50,117 nt of DNA from IMG/VR virus record IMGVR_UViG_3300022937_000033, positions 1 to 50,117 of that record; one strand, given 5' to 3'. The notes under the pieces were generated by a model. The model saw nothing but the letters and a program-made list of their open reading frames with translations. It was not told where the DNA came from and did no database searches. Below, piece by piece: positions 1 through 5,779 of this stretch; the stretch's first letter is position 1; every line of letters begins with the position of its first letter. Position numbers and translations under genes: made by a program. The stretch comes from a virus.

Positions 1-43
1 TACTCATTGGTGGCATTGTTTTCTTCTTCAAAGTTACTTACCG

Positions 44-394
44 ATGACTGCTTTCGCTGATTACGTTGCCCAGCAAGATGCTCGCAACACGATTGAACTT
101 AACATCGTTAAGTATGGTCTGATGCTGTGTGATGCTCTCGGGCAAGATGCTCCCGATGGTTATCACTACTCCCTTGATTCTTCGGGGCGTAAGTATCACA
201 AAGTCTTTATGCACATTGGTGATCGTCGCGACAGTATTCACGCTTTCATTGATAAGAAGTCTGGTTCTGTGTATAAACCTGCCAGCGTAAAAGCACCTGC
301 TAAAGGTGAACGTTACAACGTTCTTGTTATTGACTCTCGTGAGGAAATGTTTGAGCGTTGTGATTGGTCTGGAGGTTATCTCTACGCTCGTTGA
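44..394 (+). CDS. conserved cyanophage-type small protein, function unknown
   Basis: Encodes 116 residues from ATG to TGA. The middle and end, with the motifs HAFIDKKSGSVYKPASVK and DWSGGYLY, resemble a small protein that I recall as widespread in marine cyanophages and related phages; no function is known to me. No signal peptide or membrane segment is visible. The gene has no Shine-Dalgarno sequence. Its leader carries CTTCTTCAAA (23-32), which recurs in front of the gene at 3750. It is the first gene of a run of small same-strand genes. Family recognition is from memory of motif patterns, not a search. Confidence 0.85.
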   Translation: MTAFADYVAQQDARNTIELNIVKYGLMLCDALGQDAPDGYHYSLDSSGRKYHKVFMHIGDRRDSIHAFIDKKSGSVYKPASVKAPAKGERYNVLVIDSREEMFERCDWSGGYLYAR

Positions 395-433
395 TACAAA
401 CTCTCTCATCATTCACCTTTAATTGTTACTAAA

Positions 434-850
434 ATGGACACCCGAGTTACCCTGAATCGAGTTGTTAACACTCTGCAATCTGCACTTGATGTTATGACTG
501 ACGCAAGCAATCCTGATGGGCAGGGTTATGCTTATGCTTCTGGATATGCTAGAGGTTCTATGAATCAAGCGATTGACGAATTGTGTGATCTCCTTGATAG
601 TATGGAACCCATTCGTTATAGAGTAACTGAGGTGCAGTTTGACTTTCAAGATGAAGATTTTGAACTGCCTGTGCAACAACAACTTGAGTTGATCCAAGAT
701 TGTAAGAATACTGTGTGGACTGTTGATGAAGAAAGTGAATTGGTTGATGTTATAACTGATCACTACGGATGGTGCGTCCAAAGTATAGAATATGAGGAAC
801 AGGGTGTGCCAGTTGCCGAACCGCCTACCATTCACCCCTTTTTCCCCTGA
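434..850 (+). CDS. hypothetical protein, acidic, 138 aa
   Basis: Reading frame of 138 residues, ATG at 434, following the previous gene by 39 bases with no Shine-Dalgarno sequence. The N-terminal 60 residues look helical (VVNTLQSALDVM, MNQAIDELCDLLDSM); the rest is strongly acidic and ends with a proline-rich tail (EPPTIHPFFP). I do not recognise it. The last 45 bases overlap the upstream part of a promoter-like element (805-868) that recurs elsewhere, so the proline-rich end may be partly shaped by regulatory sequence. Confidence 0.75.
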   Translation: MDTRVTLNRVVNTLQSALDVMTDASNPDGQGYAYASGYARGSMNQAIDELCDLLDSMEPIRYRVTEVQFDFQDEDFELPVQQQLELIQDCKNTVWTVDEESELVDVITDHYGWCVQSIEYEEQGVPVAEPPTIHPFFP

Positions 851-868
851 TGGGTGCCATACTATAAG
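805..868 (+). promoter_or_regulatory. candidate early promoter of the TGTGnCAGT class (divergent copy)
   Basis: TGTGCCAGTT (805-814) is followed 55 bases later by TACTAT (860-865), within the run TACTATAAGGGTC. It aligns well with the element at 2478-2541, including the end of the -10 region. It differs from the other three copies in having 55 rather than 53 bases between box and -10 and in lacking the GCACA block. It would drive the gene at 927. Confidence 0.5.
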
Positions 869-926
869 GGTCGAGAGGGAGAGAGCAATTCTTTCTCTCT
901 CGGTTCACAATCTTACTTCCTGAAGA

Positions 927-1109
927 ATGACCAAAGCACAAGCACTTTCTGAGTTCCGTTATGCCTGGAAAGGCGTTGTTGCTGCCTATCCTAGACTGAA
1001 GAATGACACGGTTTGGAAGCGTGAAGAGTGGAACAGTTTCACCGATGCACTATGCAAAGGTGGAGAGATTACTGAGAATCAATATAACAACTGGACCAAC
1101 CCTTTCTGA
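927..1109 (+). CDS. small WTN-x-F family protein (copy 1)
   Basis: Encodes 60 residues starting MTKAQALSEF and ending NNWTNPF. I recall proteins of this type (TKAQAL at the start, KREEWN in the middle, NWTNPF at the end) as frequent in marine cyanophages; their function is unknown. A diverged paralogue lies at 1919-2086 with the same helical plan and the end RWTNVF. The leader contains ACTTCCTGAA (915-924), three bases before the start codon, in place of a Shine-Dalgarno sequence. The gene follows the candidate promoter at 805-868. Confidence 0.85.
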   Translation: MTKAQALSEFRYAWKGVVAAYPRLKNDTVWKREEWNSFTDALCKGGEITENQYNNWTNPF

Positions 1110-1115
1110 ATACTA

Positions 1116-1361
1116 ATGAAAAACTTCACTGACAATTACTTCACTTTCATTCAAAAGATGATGTTTCACGTTGCTACCATCCTCGCATTTTGGGTTGGTG
1201 TTGTTACTTACGCTGCCAAAGGTGTGCGTGAATGGTATAGCAATGGTGGGCAAGAAAGCATCGCATTGTTCACAATGAAGGTGCTGCAATTCATCAACTC
1301 GGTATCAGAATCCCTCTACTATTCTGTGGAGGAAACTGTAGACATTCCCCGAGAGGTGTGA
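1116..1361 (+). CDS. small membrane protein, 81 aa
   Basis: Encodes 81 residues with one clear hydrophobic segment at about residues 16-34 (MFHVATILAFWVGVVTYAA), so it is probably a single-span inner-membrane protein. The rest is amphipathic, with an acidic C-terminus. It starts six bases after the preceding stop and is probably co-transcribed. Its stop codon lies in the 5' arm of the inverted repeat at 1360-1378. Function not recognised. Confidence 0.75.
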   Translation: MKNFTDNYFTFIQKMMFHVATILAFWVGVVTYAAKGVREWYSNGGQESIALFTMKVLQFINSVSESLYYSVEETVDIPREV

Positions 1362-1415
1362 CAGTTCCCCAAACTGTCTACCAAACCCGCACAGACCCCC
1401 TAAATGCCCTATATT
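1357..1415 (+). promoter_or_regulatory. candidate early promoter, TGTGnCAGT class with inverted repeat
   Basis: TGTGACAGTT begins at 1357. The perfect inverted repeat GACAGTT (1360-1366) / AACTGTC (1372-1378) has a 5-base centre. GCACA starts at 1389 and a -10-like TATATT lies at 1410-1415. The distances from the box (53) and from GCACA (21) to the -10 are identical to those of the copies at 2478 and 3633. There is no TTGACA-like -35. The element overlaps the stop codon of the upstream gene and would drive the genes from 1463 on. Confidence 0.6.
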
Positions 1416-1462
1416 GGTCACATCGGGGGGGACTGCTCCCCACACTTCCTTAAGACTCTCAA

Positions 1463-1690
1463 ATGACTATCACCGTGACCAATCCTGAAGGCAAAAAGTA
1501 TATCTCTCTCGTGGAAGATCGTGCTTTTATGAGTGCAATTCAAGGACTCTACGCTTTCACTGTTGATAACAATGCCGATTGCGATATGGCATACGATTGG
1601 GTATGTGATCAGGCAGAATGTCACTCCTTTGTTTGTGACGGTCCCGCGTGGGATATGTTCTACGATACCTGGGAATCTGCACTCTCCTGA
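1463..1690 (+). CDS. hypothetical acidic protein, 75 aa
   Basis: Encodes 75 residues with many Asp, Trp and Cys in the second half (NADCDMAYDWVCDQAECHSF). The three cysteines and a histidine could form a metal site, but this is only a composition observation. The leader carries ACTTCCTTAA (1444-1453) ten bases before the ATG and no Shine-Dalgarno sequence. The stop codon overlaps the next start codon (TGATG). Not recognised. Confidence 0.75.
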   Translation: MTITVTNPEGKKYISLVEDRAFMSAIQGLYAFTVDNNADCDMAYDWVCDQAECHSFVCDGPAWDMFYDTWESALS

Positions 1691-1917
1691 TGTATTCTGA
1701 TCCCTGCACAATCGCCCTTCAAACTGATAACAAACTGATGACAATTCACAATCCCTACGTTGCAACTCTCGTTGAAATGGGTTACGACGAAGCAGACTGC
1801 CGAGTGGTAGCAAATGCTGGTGTTAAGAAGACTTTTCCCCTTAACATTCACGGTCGCATTTTTGATACTCAAGAGGAGTATGATGAGGCACTCGCTGACT
1901 ACATCAACGGACTCTGA
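1690..1917 (+). CDS. hypothetical protein with UBA-like helical segment
   Basis: I place the start at ATG 1690, which overlaps the previous stop as TGATG and gives 75 residues; an in-frame ATG at 1738 would give 59 residues beginning MTIHNPYV. The segment VATLVEMGYDEADCRVV resembles the first helices and the MG[FY] turn of UBA/TS-N-like three-helix bundles. The C-terminal part (GRIFDTQEEYDEALADYI) is acidic and helical. The UBA resemblance is a weak pattern match. The next gene follows immediately. Confidence 0.65.
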   Translation: MYSDPCTIALQTDNKLMTIHNPYVATLVEMGYDEADCRVVANAGVKKTFPLNIHGRIFDTQEEYDEALADYINGL

Positions 1918-1918
1918 G

Positions 1919-2086
1919 ATGATTACTTCCAAAGCACAAATGCTCAAAATCATTGCAACTTGTGCTCAACCACATACTCTAACCCGAGAGGAAAAGTTTC
2001 AGGTTTTTGTCAATGTGTGTGACAATATGCTTGCTGAGGGTAGACTGAGCAAAGCAAATCACAAACGTTGGACTAACGTTTTCTGA
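1919..2086 (+). CDS. small WTN-x-F family protein (copy 2)
   Basis: Encodes 55 residues from ATG 1919, which overlaps the end of the preceding gene's context by one base after its TGA. A longer reading frame exists upstream but runs through the previous gene. The sequence MITSKAQMLKII at the start and RWTNVF at the end matches the layout of the protein at 927-1109: Lys-Ala-Gln near the N-terminus, a REE motif, a Gly near the middle of the last third, and Trp-Thr-Asn-x-Phe at the end. This indicates a diverged duplicate. Function unknown. Confidence 0.75.
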   Translation: MITSKAQMLKIIATCAQPHTLTREEKFQVFVNVCDNMLAEGRLSKANHKRWTNVF

Positions 2087-2113
2087 TCTAATCAACCACA
2101 CTTCCTTAATACA

Positions 2114-2482
2114 ATGCTGGTCAAACTTTCCTTCCCGTCTAAAACCAAGAAGACTACTTGCATCGCAGTTTATGAGTTTGCAGATGGGCGAACTCTCGAT
2201 GCTTGTGTAGCAACTCTGAAGGCAACTAACGCTAAAAGAGCAAACAAAGAGACCACAACTTTCGAGGTGATTGATTCTCACTCTGGTCCTATCTATCGGT
2301 GGGATACTAATGCTAACAAGTTTGTGAGTGAGCGTAAGCAACTCGAACGTGCTTACTTTACAACCAAGGTGCAAGAATATCGTGCTGTGGTTGATAAAGT
2401 TATTGATGATAAAATCTCCGAGTTCTTTACTGAATGGATGGAAGATTATCGCCTTTTGCATAAACCAATGGGTGCTGTGTGA
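2114..2482 (+). CDS. hypothetical protein, 122 aa
   Basis: Encodes 122 residues, Lys-rich, with a mixed N-terminal half (TTCIAVYEFADGRTLDACVA) and a helical C-terminal half (YRAVVDKVIDDKISEFFTEW). The leader is ACTTCCTTAA (2100-2109), five bases from the ATG. The stop TGA forms part of the inverted repeat of the next promoter element, exactly as for the gene ending at 1361. Not recognised. Confidence 0.75.
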   Translation: MLVKLSFPSKTKKTTCIAVYEFADGRTLDACVATLKATNAKRANKETTTFEVIDSHSGPIYRWDTNANKFVSERKQLERAYFTTKVQEYRAVVDKVIDDKISEFFTEWMEDYRLLHKPMGAV

Positions 2483-2541
2483 CAGTTGGTCAAACTGTCT
2501 ACTAAACCCGCACAAGCGCCCAAAAGCGTGTATTCTATAAG
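2478..2541 (+). promoter_or_regulatory. candidate early promoter, TGTGnCAGT class with inverted repeat
   Basis: TGTGACAGTT begins at 2478. GACAGTT (2481-2487) pairs with AACTGTC (2493-2499) around a centre that differs from the 1360 copy, so the arms are conserved while the loop is not. GCACA starts at 2510 and TATTCT lies at 2531-2536 (or TATAAG at 2536-2541). Positions 2477-2515 match 1356-1394 at nearly every base outside the loop. It would drive the gene at 2562. Confidence 0.6.
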
Positions 2542-2561
2542 AGTCAAAGGAATCGCCCCAA

Positions 2562-3062
2562 ATGACGACACAAACTCCTGAAGCACGTTTCCAACAACTT
2601 TTCGAGGAAATGTATGCTCTATGTGATGAGCAAGGTTGGGGAGATCCCTTCTCTTATGCTCGCTCCCGTGAGATTCACTTAGCAGGCGTTCTTGGACATA
2701 AAGTTGCAGACACCTATTCTGGTGCTGATGCTTATGACGAAGATGGTCCCTGTGAGTATAAATCTACGATCGGTGACAAACTAACTGCAACGTACAATGG
2801 CATTAGTGTACAGAACTCGTGGGAAGAGCAAGAGCGTTACTTGATCGAAGATAAGATCGGTAAGTATCAGAATCACTATTTCGGTCGTTACTCTAACGGC
2901 AAGATTGTTGAGGTTTGGAAGATGGATGCTAACGATGTTCTTGCTGTTCTGCTACCTCAACTGAAGAAGAAGTTTGGTACAGTCAAGAACCGCAAAGATC
3001 CTCGTCTGGGTTACACTATCCCTAACAAGGTTATTAAGCAATTTGCTACCCAAATCATCTGA
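2562..3062 (+). CDS. possible PD-(D/E)XK nuclease-like protein
   Basis: Encodes 166 residues. Residues 45-70 contain GHKVADTYSGADAYD followed by CEYKST, which has the form of a PD-(D/E)XK nuclease core: a conserved Asp (D56 or D59) in SGADAYD and then E65-x-K67 in a hydrophobic strand. An upstream acidic helix (REIHLAGVLG) and a later strand (GKIVEVWKM) fit the fold of restriction-endonuclease-like proteins. The C-terminus is basic (LKKKF, KDPRLGY). The role could be host-DNA degradation or phage DNA processing; that part is inference. It is the first gene after the promoter element at 2478. Confidence 0.6.
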   Translation: MTTQTPEARFQQLFEEMYALCDEQGWGDPFSYARSREIHLAGVLGHKVADTYSGADAYDEDGPCEYKSTIGDKLTATYNGISVQNSWEEQERYLIEDKIGKYQNHYFGRYSNGKIVEVWKMDANDVLAVLLPQLKKKFGTVKNRKDPRLGYTIPNKVIKQFATQII

Positions 3063-3099
3063 CTCTCGTTTCACCTCTCACCGTCACACTTTTCCTCCA

Positions 3100-3279
3100 A
3101 TGATTCAAACTTCCATCGACCTCCTCGCTAACACCTATATGGACAGACTGCAGGAGCACGTTGATAACAATGACATCGCATCTTCTGATGCAATCTTCTC
3201 TGAGTTTGTTGTCGATGGTGTAGATCCTGAGGATGGCAATTACGAGTGGTTGTATGTTCACGACCTGATCAACAACTGA
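3100..3279 (+). CDS. small acidic protein, 59 aa
   Basis: ATG at 3100 gives 59 residues, very acidic (DGVDPEDGNYEWLYVHDLI). A longer frame begins inside the upstream gene, but the pyrimidine-rich leader TTTTCCTCCA directly before this ATG favours the short form. Not recognised. The acidic character is shared with the next gene. Confidence 0.65.
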   Translation: MIQTSIDLLANTYMDRLQEHVDNNDIASSDAIFSEFVVDGVDPEDGNYEWLYVHDLINN

Positions 3280-3319
3280 TCTCTCTGATACACTAACCAC
3301 ACCACACATTTCCCACTTA

Positions 3320-3610
3320 ATGACAATGACTCTCCTGCAAATCGACTCCAATCGCCGTAATGATCTCACCGACACTTATGTGTGGGATATGATCAACCAG
3401 ATGAATAATGATATGCTTGAGCAACTCTGCCACGATCTACTTATGGAGTCTATGACTAATCTTTCTGACTATGAATTGTGTGAGGAAGTGTATGACTACC
3501 TGGGGCAATCTGAAGAGACTTTCAAAGAGTTTGCTGAGCAATGTTTGACTGATGATGAGGTTAACTCCTACTTGGATGATGCTAACGTCGTGAGCGAATC
3601 TCGCAACTAA
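3320..3610 (+). CDS. hypothetical acidic protein, 96 aa
   Basis: Encodes 96 residues, predicted largely helical and rich in Asp, Glu, Met and Asn (MINQMNNDMLEQLCHDLLM). A second ATG two codons later is possible. The leader is CCACACATTTCCCACTTA with no Shine-Dalgarno sequence. No recognised family; small acidic early proteins of phages are often inhibitors or DNA mimics, but nothing here shows that. Confidence 0.75.
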   Translation: MTMTLLQIDSNRRNDLTDTYVWDMINQMNNDMLEQLCHDLLMESMTNLSDYELCEEVYDYLGQSEETFKEFAEQCLTDDEVNSYLDDANVVSESRN

Positions 3611-3632
3611 TTGAAGAGAAATCAAGGGGGGT

Positions 3633-3691
3633 TGTGCCAGTCAACTAAGTGGCACACAACGGTGGCACAGCGCCCCGAAATCGGGTATCTT
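3633..3691 (+). promoter_or_regulatory. candidate early promoter, TGTGnCAGT class with inverted repeat
   Basis: TGTGCCAGT begins at 3633. A different inverted repeat, TGTGCCA (3633-3639) / TGGCACA (3650-3656), surrounds a 10-base centre. GCACA starts at 3665 and TATCTT at 3686-3691. Box-to-(-10) is 53 bases and GCACA-to-(-10) is 21 bases, the same as in the copies at 1357 and 2478. It would drive the genes at 3750 and 4109. The 139-base gap from 3611 to 3749 holds nothing else that I can see. Confidence 0.6.
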
Positions 3692-3749
3692 AAGGGAGTG
3701 GAGGGGAGCACACCCCACACGCTAACCAAACTCACTCAACTTCTTCAAA

Positions 3750-4100
3750 ATGCGTAAGATCGAAAAGCAAATGTGTGCCGCTGTTCAGTCTAACTCTGAC
3801 TGGAAATCTGGTAACACTCGTGTAGAGTTTATCGCTGAAACTGGTGAGTCTAAAGTGTATTTGCACGACAATCTCATCGCTATCATTGATGACACTTCGA
3901 TGCAAATCTTTGACGGTGGTTGGCAGTCTGTGACCACAAAGTCTCGCCTTAATGCACTCTGTGATGAGTTTTGTATTGCTGGCGAAGGAGTTTTTCAACG
4001 CAACTTTAAGTGGTTCGTTCACAAGTTGGTCGGTCAATCTTCCATCACTGGTAAAGTCTTCAACGAAGAACCTTTTGTTAACGGTTACATCTTCGCCTGA
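3750..4100 (+). CDS. hypothetical protein, 116 aa
   Basis: Encodes 116 residues with a strand-rich pattern (TRVEFIAETGESKVYLHDN, LIAIIDDTSMQIFDGGW) and no membrane segment. The start is preceded directly by CTTCTTCAAA (3740-3749), the same leader motif as for the gene at 44. Not recognised. It lies first behind the promoter element at 3633 and eight bases before the next small gene. Confidence 0.75.
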   Translation: MRKIEKQMCAAVQSNSDWKSGNTRVEFIAETGESKVYLHDNLIAIIDDTSMQIFDGGWQSVTTKSRLNALCDEFCIAGEGVFQRNFKWFVHKLVGQSSITGKVFNEEPFVNGYIFA

Positions 4101-4108
4101 GAGTTAGT

Positions 4109-4294
4109 ATGATCAAAGCACTCACAAAACGCCGTTCTGCTAACTACTTCGCGAATCAAGTGAAAGTTCTTCTCCTCATTCTGATTGGTGTCCTTATCTA
4201 TCAATCAAAGGATGCACGATTCTTTATCTCAGACCGCCTCAATGATGCTTCTGAGATGATCCGTCCCGATCCACAGTTCAATTTTCGCTATTGA
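4109..4294 (+). CDS. small membrane protein, 61 aa
   Basis: Encodes 61 residues with a basic N-terminus (KALTKRRSANYF) and one hydrophobic span at about residues 20-33 (VLLLILIGVLIYQ), as in a single-pass inner-membrane protein with its N-terminus in the cytoplasm by the positive-inside rule. It follows the previous gene by eight bases. Transcripts from upstream would end at the terminator at 4322-4346. Confidence 0.75.
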   Translation: MIKALTKRRSANYFANQVKVLLLILIGVLIYQSKDARFFISDRLNDASEMIRPDPQFNFRY

Positions 4295-4319
4295 CAATTA
4301 CAACTAGATAGAGTACACT
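4291..4319 (+). promoter_or_regulatory. sigma70-type promoter TTGACA-N17-TACACT
   Basis: A perfect -35 TTGACA (4291-4296) overlaps the stop codon region of the previous gene. A 17-base spacer leads to TACACT (4314-4319). Initiation would fall near 4326, inside the 5' arm of the terminator hairpin that follows, so transcripts starting here should lack a complete hairpin while read-through transcripts keep it. It would drive the gene at 4360. Confidence 0.7.
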
Positions 4320-4321
4320 TA

Positions 4322-4346
4322 GGGGATCAAAACGATCCTCTTTTTT
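4322..4346 (+). terminator. rho-independent terminator
   Basis: GGGGATC (4322-4328) pairs with GATCCTC (4334-4340) as a 7-bp stem with one G-U pair around the loop AAAAC, followed by six T (4341-4346). It lies downstream of the small membrane protein gene and closes the early gene cluster. Confidence 0.8.
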
Positions 4347-4359
4347 ATTGTCCAAACCA

Positions 4360-4992
4360 ATGAACTTATCTGATAATTTTGAGAACATTGCACAGTCAAA
4401 TGTCTACGGATTGTTTATGATGCCCGTGGGAGTTTTCCACAATCCAGATCATACTGAGCACAAGCAACTTATCCTGGATTATATACAAACTCTCGATTCT
4501 GAAACTGTCACCTCAGCACGACAATCTATCTCCCACGGTATTCTCCAACTCGGTCCCTCTAATATACTTGACCAACCCGAACTATCCCCAATAAGAGAAA
4601 CGATCTCACAGGCGATTCTAGACATCAATGCCAACGCTTTTGCATACGATCTACAATCCCCAACCATTACAGATTCCGTTTTAGAAGTACATCAAGAAGG
4701 ATCATTTCTCGCTCCACACGAGTATGCAAACTGTCTCTATTCTGGCATCTATTTCATTAACTACGATCGCGAAGAACACTCCCAACTAAAGTTCAAACGC
4801 ACAATCGCCTCTCCATTCTATTCAATCATTCAAGCACCTCAAACTACACAAACGGCGTTTAATCTACTCGATACAAGTGTACCTTACTCAGAAGGAGATA
4901 TTGTCATTTTCCCGTCTAATCTCTCACACGGGTATGAATCAAACTCTCACGCTAATCGTATCACTCTCTCCTTCAACATTCCCCCATTTTAA
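4360..4992 (+). CDS. 2OG-Fe(II) oxygenase-like protein (putative)
   Basis: ATG 4360 gives 210 residues; an upstream TTG would add four and is not needed. The C-terminal half follows a double-stranded beta-helix oxygenase layout: H120 in LAPHEYANC, the strand LYSGIYFINY, then GDIVIFPSNLSH with H190 and NRITLSFNI with R200. The last block matches the FPS-x-L-x-H and R-I-x-x-S-F-N pattern I associate with TIGR02466-type phage proteins. The second metal ligand is unclear: the expected acidic or His residue two positions after H120 is Tyr, with Glu directly after H120. The enzyme may be atypical or inactive. Substrate unknown. A TTTTCCACA box lies inside the gene at 4433-4441. Confidence 0.75.
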   Translation: MNLSDNFENIAQSNVYGLFMMPVGVFHNPDHTEHKQLILDYIQTLDSETVTSARQSISHGILQLGPSNILDQPELSPIRETISQAILDINANAFAYDLQSPTITDSVLEVHQEGSFLAPHEYANCLYSGIYFINYDREEHSQLKFKRTIASPFYSIIQAPQTTQTAFNLLDTSVPYSEGDIVIFPSNLSHGYESNSHANRITLSFNIPPF

Positions 4993-4994
4993 TA

Positions 4995-5333
4995 ATGAAC
5001 CCATTTACCAAGATTAACGATAATACGTTCAAAGATGCTGAAGGAACGTTATACAAACCCATTCCTAATTACGAGGATTATTATGTCTCTAATACAGGAA
5101 ACATTTACTCCACAAAGTATGGTAAATGGAAACGCCTTAAAACTCATCTCAATGAGAATGGATACAGAAGAGTTACTCTAAGACAGAATGGGCGGACTGT
5201 AGTAAGAAGATGCGCCAGATTAACCGCATTGGCGTTTATACCTACGGAACTCAATGATTGCAACGTTTTTCACATTGATGGGAACAAAGTTAACGATCAT
5301 TCTACTAATCTAAGGTGGGTGAGTTCTGTATAG
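4995..5333 (+). CDS. HNH endonuclease with NUMOD4-like N-terminus
   Basis: Encodes 112 residues, two bases after the oxygenase gene. Residues about 20-45 (YKPIPNYEDYYVSNTGNIYS) match the NUMOD4 DNA-binding motif of phage homing endonucleases. The C-terminal segment VFHIDGNKVNDHSTNLRWVS has the HNH_3 layout with the His, Asn and second Asn in place. It is short for the family (often 150-200 residues), but both conserved parts are present, so I treat it as intact. Such genes are usually free-standing, selfish nucleases in T4-like phages. The stop lies one base before the first TTTTCCACA box. Confidence 0.88.
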   Translation: MNPFTKINDNTFKDAEGTLYKPIPNYEDYYVSNTGNIYSTKYGKWKRLKTHLNENGYRRVTLRQNGRTVVRRCARLTALAFIPTELNDCNVFHIDGNKVNDHSTNLRWVSSV

Positions 5334-5529
5334 TTTTCCACAGGTTTTTCCACAAAGGGGATTATTTTCTGTGGAATAAAAATGGTCTAATAAATATACC
5401 TTACTGTTTTGTTAATCGTGTTAGAATCCCTCTGAGAAGTGCAACCTTAGACTCTACTCTATCGATCGAGAGTTGTCAACACTCAGAGGACACACGAAAA
5501 ACTGTCACAATGGGTTGACTTTTTCCACA
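5334..5529. other. cluster of TTTTCCACA (DnaA-box-like) sites with AT-rich segment
   Basis: Three exact TTTTCCACA sequences occur at 5334-5342, 5346-5354 and 5521-5529, with a one-mismatch inverted copy TGTGGAATA at 5370-5378. TTTTCCACA is, as I recall, the DnaA-box consensus of Synechococcus and differs from the E. coli box at one base. Positions 5361-5420 are AT-rich. There is no convincing gene in 5334-5584. The cluster could be an origin-like region, a host DnaA-controlled regulatory site, or a titration site; this is inference. Confidence 0.5.
5429..5489. repeat. nested inverted repeat
   Basis: CCTCTGAG (5429-5436) is repeated in inverted form as CTCAGAGG (5482-5489). Between them lies a second dyad, ACTCT (5456-5460) / AGAGT (5469-5473), around the palindrome TCGATCGA (5462-5469). 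There is no T-run, so it is not an ordinary terminator. It lies between the AT-rich stretch and the promoter at 5515. Confidence 0.5.
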
Positions 5530-5543
5530 GTCTCCCTTATACT
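5515..5543 (+). promoter_or_regulatory. sigma70-type promoter TTGACT-N17-TATACT with embedded TTTTCCACA
   Basis: TTGACT (5515-5520), a 17-base spacer and TATACT (5538-5543) form a near-consensus promoter for the gene at 5585. The spacer begins with TTTTCCACA (5521-5529), so a protein bound to that box would compete with RNA polymerase. Confidence 0.75.
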
Positions 5544-5584
5544 TTCAAAGTCCCTCAAAGTTAACCAAATTCACCTCTAATCTA

Positions 5585-5779
5585 ATGGGTCGCACATACA
5601 AACGGAACGACACTTATAGAAGTAATCGTCCGAAAAGTCTGCGTGAAAAGCGTAACAATCGTCCACGTGGTAAGTATGAACAATTGGACAATTATGAGTC
5701 CAATTCATATAACAAACAGAACAAGACTAATCGACAACAATCGGAGTATGATTTGAATGGAGATGACATCTATGGTTGA
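5585..5779 (+). CDS. small basic, Arg/Asn/Tyr-rich protein
   Basis: Encodes 64 residues dominated by Arg, Asn, Lys, Tyr and Ser with almost no hydrophobic residues (MGRTYKRNDTYRSNRPKS at the start). It is probably disordered and nucleic-acid binding by composition. It sits about 35 bases downstream of the expected start of transcription from the promoter at 5515 and overlaps the acidic gene that follows by eight bases. Not recognised. Confidence 0.7.
   Translation: MGRTYKRNDTYRSNRPKSLREKRNNRPRGKYEQLDNYESNSYNKQNKTNRQQSEYDLNGDDIYG

Noticed and set aside
1360-1378. Inverted repeats GACAGTT/AACTGTC as terminators
   Set aside because: No T-run follows either copy and both lie at a fixed distance ahead of a -10 hexamer, so an operator or activator site fits better.
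5315-5518. 67-codon + strand frame over the DnaA-box cluster
   Set aside because: The start overlaps the HNH gene, the product has no recognisable pattern, and the DNA has regulatory features; I see no evidence of coding.
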